Source: Lysinibacillus cavernae (GTDB lineage Bacteria; Bacillota; Bacilli; Bacillales_A; Planococcaceae). Taken from it: a DNA stretch of 64,000 bases. Shown one piece after another: positions 30,889 to 39,136 of the stretch. Position numbers and translations under genes: made by a program. Numbering within the stretch: the first letter of the stretch is position 1; each line of letters begins with the position of its first letter. A model generated the notes under the pieces. It saw only the letters and a list, made by a program, of their open reading frames with translations. It was not told the DNA's origin and made no database searches. The stretch is from NCBI RefSeq assembly GCF_009724685.1, contig NZ_WMEF01000011.1, positions 1 to 64,000 of the forward strand, written 5' to 3'.

Positions 30889-32802
30889 TTATTTTTCTTT
30901 AGCATGCTGTACTAACATTTCTGTCACTTCTTCAATCTGACCAAGAATTGAAATAGGATCTGAAAACCAAAAACTCCATCCATCAATTTCAAAGATTTGA
31001 TCATTTTGTACTGCATCAAGCGTTTTCCAAACTGGTTCGTTTTTATAATCGTATGTTTCTGTCGCTTTATCCACTGCCATAAAAATATAATCACCCGCAT
31101 AATCTGTAAGTAACTCAGGGGATAATTGAAGCCAAGGCTTTTCAGGATCAATTTCCTCTAATACTTTTGCGGGTGGTGTCATGCCAAGCCCATCATAAAA
31201 TGATCGCCCTGTATAACCATTACCGTATAATGTTATATCATCTTTTGCTCCACCAGCCAAAATCGTAACTGTTTGATCCTTACCAAGGATATCTTGAACG
31301 GTTTGTCGGGCTTTTGCTACTCGTTGATTGTAGTCGTCTAACCAAGTTTTTACCTCATCCTCTTTATCTAAAATTCTACTAAACTCCTCCAATGTTGCAT
31401 CCATTTCTAAAGTAAAGGGTATTAACACAGTAGGCGCTATTTTGGCATATGCTTCATAGTTCTTATCATCCCCTGTAATTATAAGGTCAGGCTTCAAATC
31501 AACTACTGCTTCAAGGGATTCCTCAAAATATGTAATTCCTTCATTATGCCCCTTCAAGTAAGGACTTTTCATATAAAGCTCCAGTGTTCCTACTGGTTTA
31601 ATACCCATAGTTAATAAAAAACCTGGATAATAATCGGTTACGATACGTTCAGGGTCGAGAGGAATCTCTACATCACCCTTCACAGTTGATACAATTTTTG
31701 TTGTCGACTGTACTTCCGCTGACTCATTAGCTGGTGCTTTTGTTTCCCCATTATTAGAAGCAGTAATGGCAGTACCAGAACATGCACTAAGCAATAAAGT
31801 AAAGCATAACAATAAAGTCGCCATCATAGAGGACTTTGTTTTTTTATTCATCGATAAATCTCCTTTTGTCTTATATTGATAATAATTATCATTATCAATA
31901 TAATGTCGTATCCACTTTTTATCATTAGACAAAGAAAGCCGATATATAGGACGATACGATTTCTTCTTCACTGGCTGTTGTTTGAATTGCATAGGGGTTT
32001 GCCCGCTGTATTTTTTAAAGATACGAATAAAATAAGAGACATCTTCATAACCAACACTCGACGCAATTTCTTGCAAGCTTGATGATGTATGTAATAGTAA
32101 ATGTTGTGCTTTTTGTATTCGTATATGAATGAGATAATCAATAATACTTCTACCCGTCTTCTGTTTAAATTGCTTGGCTATATAAGGCACACTATAATTC
32201 AACATTTGGGCAAGCGATTCTCGTGTAATCGGTTGACTGTAGTATTCTTCGATATAATTTTGAATTTGTTCCACAAGATCTGGCTGCTGAACAATTACCT
32301 GCTGTTGGTGTAATTGCTGCAAAAGCTCATAAACAAATTGATAAAAAAGTGCTTTGACATGAAAATGAGCTAGATTCCCCCCCTGTTTGAGCCACTCTCG
32401 GTGCATAGTTTCAATTTTCTCCTGTAATGTGAGTACATTCGAAACTTGAAAAACATATTGAAGCTGAAAAGGTTTTTCACGCTCCCATAACGCTAGCAAA
32501 CTTTTTCTATGAGGAAGAGGTAGCGCCGCTTTGTAGAGAATTAAATAGTACTCCAAACTATCTTCTACAGCACTAATCTGTAGGCAGCTCCCTTTGCCAA
32601 CATGCGCTATATAAAAACTTTCTATTTTATAGGCTTTACTATCCAATAATAAATTAGCTTTCCCTTTTATTGCGTACAGAAAACCGCTTGTTGGTACACG
32701 ATAGGAGCTAAGCTGTTCATCACTTTGCATCCTTATATAACGGATATCAAACACTTGAATGGAAGCCGCTTTCCACAGAAGAATATGATTATCTATGTTC
32801 AC
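30889..32802 (-). CDS. AraC regulator fused in frame to a siderophore-binding lipoprotein (copy 2)
   Basis: Second open frame of the same design, 637 residues. Residues 1-275: AraC regulator with cupin-like half and two helix-turn-helix units (TRESLAQMLNYSVPYIAKQF, IASSVGYEDVSYFIRIFKK). After a 42-residue linker, Met318 starts a lipoprotein: MNKKTKSS signal, lipobox LLSACSGT, binding domain with VEIPLDPERIVTDYY, LKPDLIITG and DYAGDYIF. The Met is residue 318 in both copies. The linker DNA holds a perfect Fur box, a -35/-10 pair with 17-bp spacing and AAAAGGAG. The two copies are clearly diverged, so their shared open frame is old. Product size in vivo is unknown. Confidence 0.85.
   Translation of the reverse strand: MNIDNHILLWKAASIQVFDIRYIRMQSDEQLSSYRVPTSGFLYAIKGKANLLLDSKAYKIESFYIAHVGKGSCLQISAVEDSLEYYLILYKAALPLPHRKSLLALWEREKPFQLQYVFQVSNVLTLQEKIETMHREWLKQGGNLAHFHVKALFYQFVYELLQQLHQQQVIVQQPDLVEQIQNYIEEYYSQPITRESLAQMLNYSVPYIAKQFKQKTGRSIIDYLIHIRIQKAQHLLLHTSSSLQEIASSVGYEDVSYFIRIFKKYSGQTPMQFKQQPVKKKSYRPIYRLSLSNDKKWIRHYIDNDNYYQYKTKGDLSMNKKTKSSMMATLLLCFTLLLSACSGTAITASNNGETKAPANESAEVQSTTKIVSTVKGDVEIPLDPERIVTDYYPGFLLTMGIKPVGTLELYMKSPYLKGHNEGITYFEESLEAVVDLKPDLIITGDDKNYEAYAKIAPTVLIPFTLEMDATLEEFSRILDKEDEVKTWLDDYNQRVAKARQTVQDILGKDQTVTILAGGAKDDITLYGNGYTGRSFYDGLGMTPPAKVLEEIDPEKPWLQLSPELLTDYAGDYIFMAVDKATETYDYKNEPVWKTLDAVQNDQIFEIDGWSFWFSDPISILGQIEEVTEMLVQHAKEK
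31851..31907 (-). promoter_or_regulatory. Internal Fur-boxed promoter and ribosome site inside the fusion ORF (copy 2)
   Basis: 29-bp palindrome (31873-31901) with 11-bp perfect arms ATATTGATAAT/ATTATCAATAT, containing the exact 7-1-7 Fur box TGATAATAATTATCA (31877-31891). On the minus strand TTGATA, 17 bp, TATAAG form a promoter; AAAAGGAG follows, 8 bp before the ATG at 31851. Confidence 0.8.
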
Positions 32803-32861
32803 TTTGATTTCACACCTTTCTAGTCAAATCATAGAATGGTTCCTCTTGTGAATATTATAAA

Positions 32862-32876
32862 TGATAAACATTCTCA
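32862..32876 (-). promoter_or_regulatory. Fur box upstream of AraC-lipoprotein copy 2
   Basis: TGATAAACATTCTCA, a 7-1-7 Fur-like site about 60 bp before the start codon. Confidence 0.7.
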
Positions 32877-32900
32877 ATAATATCTTAAATTGTCACAATA

Positions 32901-32938
32901 AAAAGGAAGCACCTTCGTTTCTTAAGGTACTTCCTTTT
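32901..32938 (-). terminator. Terminator of the siderophore-binding lipoprotein gene
   Basis: AAAAGGAAG.ACCTT paired with AAGGT.CTTCCTTTT, T tail on the minus strand. Confidence 0.88.
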
Positions 32939-32971
32939 ATGTTGAGCTAAATGCTTCACTCAACTCGCGTA

Positions 32972-33916
32972 TTATTTTTTATTCGTTAGCCAGTTTGTTA
33001 ACTCCTCAACCTGCGCCAACACTGCTGTTGGATCATAATACCAAGAGCGCTCCTCTGGCCAAACATAAAGGTGATCATTTTTTACAGCTGGCAAGCTCCC
33101 CCATATAGGGTCATTCTTAAAATCTTCAACTGTACGATCATCTGAAGTCAGAATAATGTAGTCACCTGCATAATCTGACAGTACCTCTTCTGAAATTTCA
33201 GCCCACTGCTTTTCCATAATTTCATCTGCTACTTTTGCAGGCGGCTTTCGACCAAGTGCCTGATAAACAGGCTGTCCACCTCGCCCAAAATTATCACCAT
33301 AAGCATAATAAGTTTTTCCTGCATCTTCAATAATAGAAAAACTTGCACCCTCTGGAATAATCGCATCTACTTGTGCTTTGGCATCAGCGATTTTTTGATC
33401 ATATTGTGCGAGCCAATCCTTTGCTTCTTGCTCTTTACCAAGTAACTCCCCAAAATATGTAAGCTCTTCATGTGCATTCTTCAATTCACCATAAGGGATG
33501 ACAACAGTAGGAGCAATTTTACTTAAAGCATCATAATTTTCCCCGTTGCCAGTAATGATCACATCGGGTTTCAGCGCTATAATTTTCTCAATAGAAGGTT
33601 TTCCATAATCACCGATTTCCTCTACACCCTTTAATGCTTCCTTTAAATAAAAGTTTTCTAGAGCCAACCCAGGAGCTCCAACAGGTTTCACTTCTAATAC
33701 AAGTAAACTAGCGATATATTCCTCCGCTACAATACGCTTCGGATTAGTCGGAATAACCATTTCACCATTGATAGTCTGAACTGTTTTGGTCTTTGCTTCT
33801 TTTGTATTTTGTTCTGCCGCTGCATTATCCGTCTTTTCCTTTTCTCCGCAAGCCGTTAACATAAGCAGTAATAGAAGAAGCAATGGTACTATAAATTTTT
33901 TATTTTGTTTAAGCAA
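32972..33916 (-). CDS. Siderophore-binding lipoprotein (FhuD/FeuA type)
   Basis: Membrane-anchored substrate-binding protein of 314 residues for ferric-siderophore import. Signal helix with a seven-Leu run, lipobox LMLTACGEK, then two lobes joined by a helix (VIPTNPKRIVAEEYIASLLV, LKPDVIITGNGENY, DYAGDYIILTSDD). Its binding domain is closest in this window to the lipoprotein halves of the two fusion ORFs. I start it at TTG 33916, seven bp after GGAGGG; the longer GTG start at 33934 overlaps that site. It has its own Fur box. No permease or ATPase gene is adjacent, so it must use import channels encoded elsewhere. Confidence 0.88.
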   Translation of the reverse strand: MLKQNKKFIVPLLLLLLLMLTACGEKEKTDNAAAEQNTKEAKTKTVQTINGEMVIPTNPKRIVAEEYIASLLVLEVKPVGAPGLALENFYLKEALKGVEEIGDYGKPSIEKIIALKPDVIITGNGENYDALSKIAPTVVIPYGELKNAHEELTYFGELLGKEQEAKDWLAQYDQKIADAKAQVDAIIPEGASFSIIEDAGKTYYAYGDNFGRGGQPVYQALGRKPPAKVADEIMEKQWAEISEEVLSDYAGDYIILTSDDRTVEDFKNDPIWGSLPAVKNDHLYVWPEERSWYYDPTAVLAQVEELTNWLTNKK

Positions 33917-33940
33917 TTTCTTCCCTCCACACACATCAAT

Positions 33941-33955
33941 TGATAATCATTCTCA
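33941..33955 (-). promoter_or_regulatory. Fur box upstream of the siderophore-binding lipoprotein
   Basis: TGATAATCATTCTCA, 7-1-7 Fur pattern, 25 bp before the TTG start; it must overlap the promoter or the 5' end of the mRNA. Confidence 0.8.
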
Positions 33956-34017
33956 ATAATTGTAGAAGATTATAAAATAACTGTCTATGCATGAAAGTGA
34001 TTTGTTGCCCTGTACTT

Positions 34018-35583
34018 TTATGATGTCAGTACTTGCATTAATTTTTGTAATTGAGCCGCTGTAGATAATGGATCGTATCCATAAAATAATTCATACTGAT
34101 TAATAAAATACACCTGTTTCTTTTGCACAGCCGTAAGCGACTGCCATTTTTCTGAATGTAACACGTTTAAAAAACGCTCTTTTTTGAAATCTTTCGTAGG
34201 AAGGGCCGTTACGAATATATAATCCGCTGGAAAGTGAACAATATCTTCAATATCTACTGTTAAATAACCTGTTTGGTTAATATTTTGTGTAACAATCGCA
34301 TCTGGTCGCCTAAAGCCTAAATCTTCATATAATATGTGACTCCCTCTCCCATGGCTACTATTTAGACAATAAGCTTCATGACTTCCGATTTCCCAAACAA
34401 TAGCACTACCCCTTTCGCCAAGCTTTTGATCCAGAATATGGTTACAGAGAGCTATCTGTTCATCATATTGCTGGAGCCAATTCTTATACACTTCTTGTCT
34501 ATCAACGATATTGGCAATAAGCGCAAATTGCTCTCGCCAGCTTAACTGTTTACATGGCAGCTCCAATACTGGGGCTACTGACAGTAATGCTTGTTTTTCC
34601 CTGCCGCCACTGTAGTTAATAATGACATCTGGACAGGCGGCTGTTATCTCCCGATAATTTGAAGTAATATCATACTCATAACCCTTAAGTTTCTGTAAAG
34701 AAGGTACAGATTTGATACCCTCTAGAAATGGCGAGTACACCCCCAAAACTGGCGTAATGCCAAGAGCAAGTAAGCATGCTGTATGATTGGTATTGAGTGC
34801 AATGATACGCTTAGACTTCTGATAATAGACTGTCGGCGATACACCCACAAACTCTCTAAATTTCCGACTGAAATAGGTCCCCTCACGGTAACCAACCTCA
34901 TGAGCAAGATCATCTAATTTCGGCATTGCAAACAATAATTTTTTCTGCGATTCTCGTATTCTTAACAACGTTAAATAAGCACTGTAGGTATAGCCTGTAT
35001 GCTTATGGAACGTACGTGAAAAATGCTCTGGGCTTACTTGTGCTTTTTCTGCCATTTGCTCCCTTGTTAATTCGTCACGGAAATGTAGATTAATATAATG
35101 AAGCACCTTATCAATCCATAAGCCTTCTTGTTGTTGTTTATTATCACGTAAATGGCTGTACAACTCTTCTAGCATTTCACCAAATAATTTTTGCAAACGA
35201 AACGGATTACTCCCCCCAACGGTCGCTTCCTTCTCTACTTCTTTAGCTAAATTCATGAGCCGATATGAACAATGTTCCATTAAAGTGGCCTCTTGTAATA
35301 AGCTATCTCTTTTGGAACCATATGCACGGTATTGAATGACGATCCCCGTACTTTCCCTTGTTTCAAGTAGATAAAAATCATCCGTATCTTCTAAAAACAT
35401 AACAGAATTTGAACTAAGCTGAATCGGCCTACCTTGAAGCATACACATGATATGTCCCTCATAAACTATGACAATAAACGGGTGTGTGAAATGTACTTCT
35501 TTGCAACTTACCATTTCTTCTAATTTTACTATTTGAATAGGTTGATAAAATACATGGGACAGTAACTGATTATCTTTATACAT
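34018..35583 (-). CDS. Btr-like AraC regulator with siderophore-binding sensor domain
   Basis: Cytoplasmic regulator of 521 residues. Residues 1-150: cupin-like N-terminus; about 160-262: two helix-turn-helix units (TREQMAEKAQVSPEHFSRTF, LAHEVGYREGTYFSRKFRE); about 265-521: a periplasmic-binding-protein fold related to FhuD/FeuA (LLALGITPVLGVYSPFLEG, FPADYIFVTALP). There is no signal peptide or lipobox, so the sensor stays inside, as in Btr (YbbB) of B. subtilis, which senses Fe-bacillibactin. It is divergent from a binding-lipoprotein gene over two overlapping Fur boxes, so it likely activates that gene when ferric siderophore enters. Confidence 0.88.
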   Translation of the reverse strand: MYKDNQLLSHVFYQPIQIVKLEEMVSCKEVHFTHPFIVIVYEGHIMCMLQGRPIQLSSNSVMFLEDTDDFYLLETRESTGIVIQYRAYGSKRDSLLQEATLMEHCSYRLMNLAKEVEKEATVGGSNPFRLQKLFGEMLEELYSHLRDNKQQQEGLWIDKVLHYINLHFRDELTREQMAEKAQVSPEHFSRTFHKHTGYTYSAYLTLLRIRESQKKLLFAMPKLDDLAHEVGYREGTYFSRKFREFVGVSPTVYYQKSKRIIALNTNHTACLLALGITPVLGVYSPFLEGIKSVPSLQKLKGYEYDITSNYREITAACPDVIINYSGGREKQALLSVAPVLELPCKQLSWREQFALIANIVDRQEVYKNWLQQYDEQIALCNHILDQKLGERGSAIVWEIGSHEAYCLNSSHGRGSHILYEDLGFRRPDAIVTQNINQTGYLTVDIEDIVHFPADYIFVTALPTKDFKKERFLNVLHSEKWQSLTAVQKKQVYFINQYELFYGYDPLSTAAQLQKLMQVLTS

Positions 35584-35610
35584 TATAGTTCTATCTCCTA
35601 AACACTTAAT

Positions 35611-35631
35611 TGATATTGATTATCATTTTCA
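35611..35631. promoter_or_regulatory. Two overlapping Fur boxes in a divergent promoter region
   Basis: TGATATTGATTATCA (35611-35625) and TGATTATCATTTTCA (35617-35631), 6 bp apart, between the Btr-like gene and the lipoprotein gene. Overlapping 7-1-7 motifs are typical of strong Fur sites. Confidence 0.85.
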
Positions 35632-35682
35632 TTATAATAAAATAGAATAATAGAAATCAATTGAATTAGGAGGTTAATAGCT

Positions 35683-36639
35683 TTGGCAAAGTTTTTAATA
35701 AAGAATGTCTTCTTAGCTGGCATTTTAATTATATCCATTCTTTTAGCTGCATGTGGCGAGCAGCCCTCTTCTTCAGCCGATAAAACGAATGAAGAAAGCT
35801 CAAATCGAGTATTAACAGATTCAATAGGCCATGAAGTGACCATTCCTAAAAATCCTCAGCGTATCATAGCTCCCTATCTAGAAGATCATCTTGTAGCATT
35901 AGGTATTAAGCCAGTTGCTCAGTGGTCCGTAAAGGGCGGGACATCTATCCAAAACTATCTTCAGGATTCTTTAAAAGACATTCCAACGATTGAATTCGAT
36001 CTTCCCTTCGAAGCTGTTACAAGCTTTAACCCAGATTTAGTTGTAATCGGTTCCCCTGAAACTGCTGAAGGCGAAAAATATGAGCAATATAGCAAAATTG
36101 CACCGACCTATGTAATGGGAACAGAGGATAACAATTGGCGTAATAAACTCTTGAAGGTGGGTGAAATTTTCAACCAAACAGATAGAGCAAAGGAAGTTCT
36201 CGCACATTATGATCAATTTGCTAAAGAAGCAAAAGAAGAAATTGATCAGAAAGTTGGCAATCCCTCAGCCACTGTCATCTGGAATATGAATAATACAATC
36301 TATATGGTAAGTGACACAGCTTCTAGTGGTGTGGTTCTTTATGAAGATCTTGGGCTTCAAGCACCGATGCTTGTGAAAGAAGTATCCGCCTCTGCCGCTG
36401 GTAATTGGTCACCAGTTTCGTTAGAAAAATTTGTACAAATTGATGCTGACTATCTTTTTGTTATTAACAGTGATCGTGCAGGTAGCTCTGAATTGTTAAA
36501 TGATCCCCTTCTAGCTAATATCCCTGCCATTAAAAAAGGCCATGTTTATGAGTTTGACCAAAGTTCAAGTTGGTTATATTCAGGGGCTATAGCTAATCGT
36601 CAAATCATTCAAAATGTCTTAGACAGCATTGCTAAGTAG
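35683..36639 (+). CDS. Siderophore-binding lipoprotein (FhuD/FeuA type)
   Basis: Substrate-binding lipoprotein of 318 residues. Signal helix, lipobox LLAACGEQ, then VLTDSIGHEVTIPKNPQRII, FNPDLVVIGSPET and DADYLFVINSDRA. It resembles the lipoprotein at 43102-44100 (both have an APxxEDxLxALGxKPxxQW block), marking a subfamily distinct from the DYAGDY group. It begins with TTG, nine bp after AGGAGG. It is divergent from the Btr-like regulator with shared Fur boxes, a classic sensor/importer pairing. Confidence 0.9.
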   Translation: MAKFLIKNVFLAGILIISILLAACGEQPSSSADKTNEESSNRVLTDSIGHEVTIPKNPQRIIAPYLEDHLVALGIKPVAQWSVKGGTSIQNYLQDSLKDIPTIEFDLPFEAVTSFNPDLVVIGSPETAEGEKYEQYSKIAPTYVMGTEDNNWRNKLLKVGEIFNQTDRAKEVLAHYDQFAKEAKEEIDQKVGNPSATVIWNMNNTIYMVSDTASSGVVLYEDLGLQAPMLVKEVSASAAGNWSPVSLEKFVQIDADYLFVINSDRAGSSELLNDPLLANIPAIKKGHVYEFDQSSSWLYSGAIANRQIIQNVLDSIAK

Positions 36640-36640
36640 A

Positions 36641-36677
36641 AAAACCCTTCAGCGTCGGCATAACGCTGAAGGGTTTT
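36641..36677. terminator. Bidirectional terminator
   Basis: Perfect 15-bp stem AAAACCCTTCAGCGT with a 7-nt loop between two converging genes. Confidence 0.92.
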
Positions 36678-37662
36678 AGTGTGAACTATACTTTACAAAT
36701 TCTCGAGGACTCAGCCCATATCTCTCCTTAAAAACCTCAGCAAAATGACTTGCATTTGAATAGCCAACAGCATTTGCCACTTCCATGATATTTGTTGCTC
36801 CATTTTGCAGTAAATAACAAGCCTTTTCTAATCGTTGCTCACGTAAGTAGCCGAATACCGTTGTACCATACATTTCTTTAAACCCTTTTTTCAATTTATA
36901 ATCATTTAAACCAATTATACGAGACAGCTCCATGAGTGAAGGAGGGTTCACTATATTTCCCGCCATGATGGATTTTGCTTGAGATAATTTAGCTCTATCG
37001 TCCCGTGAAAATTCCATTGAATTTGGAGGGTGAGGGAAAAAAGATTGGAAGGCTCTTGTTAAAAGTTGTAAGGCCATACTTTCTAACTCCAAATTAGTCA
37101 TCCGATTAGTTGCTATGCCTTCTACCAGTTGTTTTACCATAAACAAATCAAATGGATCTATCTCCTCTTGAAACAAAAGATAGGGAGATCCCTGAAGAAT
37201 CTTCGAAAATTTGGTAGAAGCACCGTCATTGCCGTTGATTTTTTCCATGTAATAATTAAAAGTTGTTACAGGAATACCGATGCCAACCATCTGATAAGGC
37301 TCATCTTTATTAAATAAAAAATTTGCCTCTACTTGCTCCATCAATTGCAAAGTACATGTTCCTGCCGTTACTTCATATTCACAATTGGAAATTTGAACGC
37401 CACGTGTCCCTTGCAAGCAGTAGCTAATTTCCACCATTGGCTTCGCTGTATAGATATTCATTCGTTGTTCTTGCTGAAATGAATAATCCGATACTACCAC
37501 CTCTAAATCTGCACGAGGCATATAACGGTGTATTGTCCCTTCCTTCATTGTTGATTGGAATGTCATATATTGTGTTGCTTTTTCCTGTGGTTTTAATATT
37601 TCTAATGCATGGAAAAATTGTGTGAAATTTTGATGAAAGTCTGTATTTATCGCGTTCACCAT
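36676..37662 (-). CDS. PchR/YbtA-like AraC regulator
   Basis: Cytoplasmic AraC-family regulator of 328 residues without a binding-protein domain. The N-terminal two thirds fit the beta-rich ligand half of PchR-type regulators (VEISYCLQGTRGVQISNCEY); the C-terminal 100 residues carry SLMELSRIIGLNDYKLKKGF and VANAVGYSNASHFAEVFKE. PchR and YbtA respond to ferric siderophores (pyochelin, yersiniabactin). The first ATG sits hard against GAGGG, so translation may begin at the following GTG. A Fur box lies 16 bp upstream. Its target could be the neighbouring MFS gene or one of the binding lipoproteins. Confidence 0.82.
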   Translation of the reverse strand: MVNAINTDFHQNFTQFFHALEILKPQEKATQYMTFQSTMKEGTIHRYMPRADLEVVVSDYSFQQEQRMNIYTAKPMVEISYCLQGTRGVQISNCEYEVTAGTCTLQLMEQVEANFLFNKDEPYQMVGIGIPVTTFNYYMEKINGNDGASTKFSKILQGSPYLLFQEEIDPFDLFMVKQLVEGIATNRMTNLELESMALQLLTRAFQSFFPHPPNSMEFSRDDRAKLSQAKSIMAGNIVNPPSLMELSRIIGLNDYKLKKGFKEMYGTTVFGYLREQRLEKACYLLQNGATNIMEVANAVGYSNASHFAEVFKERYGLSPREFVKYSSH

Positions 37663-37677
37663 CCCTCAGCTATTTAT

Positions 37678-37692
37678 TGAGAATAATTATCA
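37678..37692 (-). promoter_or_regulatory. Fur box upstream of the PchR-like regulator
   Basis: TGAGAATAATTATCA, 7-1-7 Fur pattern, directly before the start codon. Confidence 0.8.
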
Positions 37693-37739
37693 ATAATTAA
37701 CCAAAGTATAGCAAAGGTACATTTTTTCTGCTATAAGAA

Positions 37740-38906
37740 TTAGTATTCTTCTGTTGTTTCAGTAGTTAGTGTAAATGCTAGCAAGATACATACCAAGAAA
37801 ACCATCGCTCCGAAGCCATAAGCCACTGGAAATCCTCCAACATGCTCAATTAACCAACCTGCTAAACCTGGTCCCATCATTTGACCAACTGCATAAAAAA
37901 TGGAAATAAATCCGATAGCAGATGCAATATATGTAGGTGGTACTTGCTGACTTGCCTTCATCTGGATCAAGACAAGAACACCACCGAGCGATGAACCCCA
38001 AATAATGGAGGAGCATATAAACCCTCCAATATTTTTAAACATTATTGGTAGTAAATCGCCGACAACTGATAATAGTAATGCTGTTGTTAATGCCTTTTTA
38101 ACGCCCATTTTATCTGCTAACATTCCCCAGAATGGAGCGCCTCCAATCGACACGATTCCCGCAATGGCATAAATGGAACCTGCTAGCCCGTTGGATAGTC
38201 CAAGGCTTTTCATATAGCTTGTTTGATATAGATTAGGAATAAGATAAACTAGACCAACAGCAAAATAAATACCTGCAATGATATACAGCTGCTTACTGCG
38301 CCACGTTGTTGTTTTTTCCTGTACGCTATCCTTTTTAATAGGACTCGGTTGCTCAATTGTCCAAAACGCTAACAACATGACAATCAGTGTAAAAATGGCA
38401 AAAACTAGCCATACTCCTCGCCATCCTAACGTAGGAAATTGTTGCAGCATAAAGGGTACGAGTAAACCTGATAAAAGCATCCCAATTCCAGCTCCACTCA
38501 TTAACAGCCCCATGACAGTCCCTCGTTTCTTAGGGTATAGGCTAATAGCTATAGATAGTAATGGCGTATACACAAGTGCACTTCCAGCCCCTGCAAAAAA
38601 CAGTGTGATAGCAGCCCCCCAGAAGTTAGTGACGAACACTAGACCTAGTAACCCTAAAACAACATAGACTCCTCCGACTAATAAAACATTTTTTGCACCA
38701 ATGCGCATTGTAAGTACTCCTGAAAGTCCAACTGCTAATAAATAGCCTAAAAACAGCATTGTACCTAAATAACCAGTCTGTGAGGTCGTAAAGCCCAATC
38801 CCTCCTGCATAAACGGTAAAATAATGCCATAGGCCATACGTGCAAATCCTGTCGTTGTTACGATTAATAGCATACCTGTTATGACAAACACCCAAAATTT
38901 TTTCAT
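37740..38906 (-). CDS. MFS transporter, YbfB/YjiJ-like
   Basis: Twelve-helix major facilitator of 388 residues. It has the MFS loop signature MRIGAKNVLLVGG after helix 2 and MADKMGVKKAL-like ADKMGVKKALTT in the central loop, plus a conserved TGFARMAYGIILPFMQ N-terminus. Substrate unknown. Its position inside the siderophore region makes a role as siderophore exporter or importer possible, but no Fur box is seen in its own 230-bp upstream region. GGAGGAGTATACAA precedes the ATG. Confidence 0.82.
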   Translation of the reverse strand: MKKFWVFVITGMLLIVTTTGFARMAYGIILPFMQEGLGFTTSQTGYLGTMLFLGYLLAVGLSGVLTMRIGAKNVLLVGGVYVVLGLLGLVFVTNFWGAAITLFFAGAGSALVYTPLLSIAISLYPKKRGTVMGLLMSGAGIGMLLSGLLVPFMLQQFPTLGWRGVWLVFAIFTLIVMLLAFWTIEQPSPIKKDSVQEKTTTWRSKQLYIIAGIYFAVGLVYLIPNLYQTSYMKSLGLSNGLAGSIYAIAGIVSIGGAPFWGMLADKMGVKKALTTALLLSVVGDLLPIMFKNIGGFICSSIIWGSSLGGVLVLIQMKASQQVPPTYIASAIGFISIFYAVGQMMGPGLAGWLIEHVGGFPVAYGFGAMVFLVCILLAFTLTTETTEEY

Positions 38907-39104
38907 TTGTATACTCCTCCTATTACATGCATCTTAGTTCAGTGAAAGGCCCTTTTCCACCTATGGAAGGATGCTTATACGGTTAAACGGATTTTATTTT
39001 CCACCATATAAAATTGAGACATTGCCTTTTTGGATAAACTTCAATGACTTATCTTTGGTTTGTCCATTGTCCTTAGACAATGACTAAATTATGCTAACCT
39101 ATAT

Positions 39105-39119
39105 CGATAATGATTATCA
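39105..39119 (+). promoter_or_regulatory. Fur box upstream of a binding-lipoprotein gene
   Basis: CGATAATGATTATCA, with a perfect GATAATGATTATC core, 17 bp before the GTG start. Confidence 0.87.
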
Positions 39120-39136
39120 TTTATGGAGGAATAGAC

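Noticed and set aside
28825..32802. Annotating the two AraC-lipoprotein ORFs as four separate genes
   Set aside because: There is no stop codon between the parts in either copy, so each must be given as one open frame, with the internal start noted separately.
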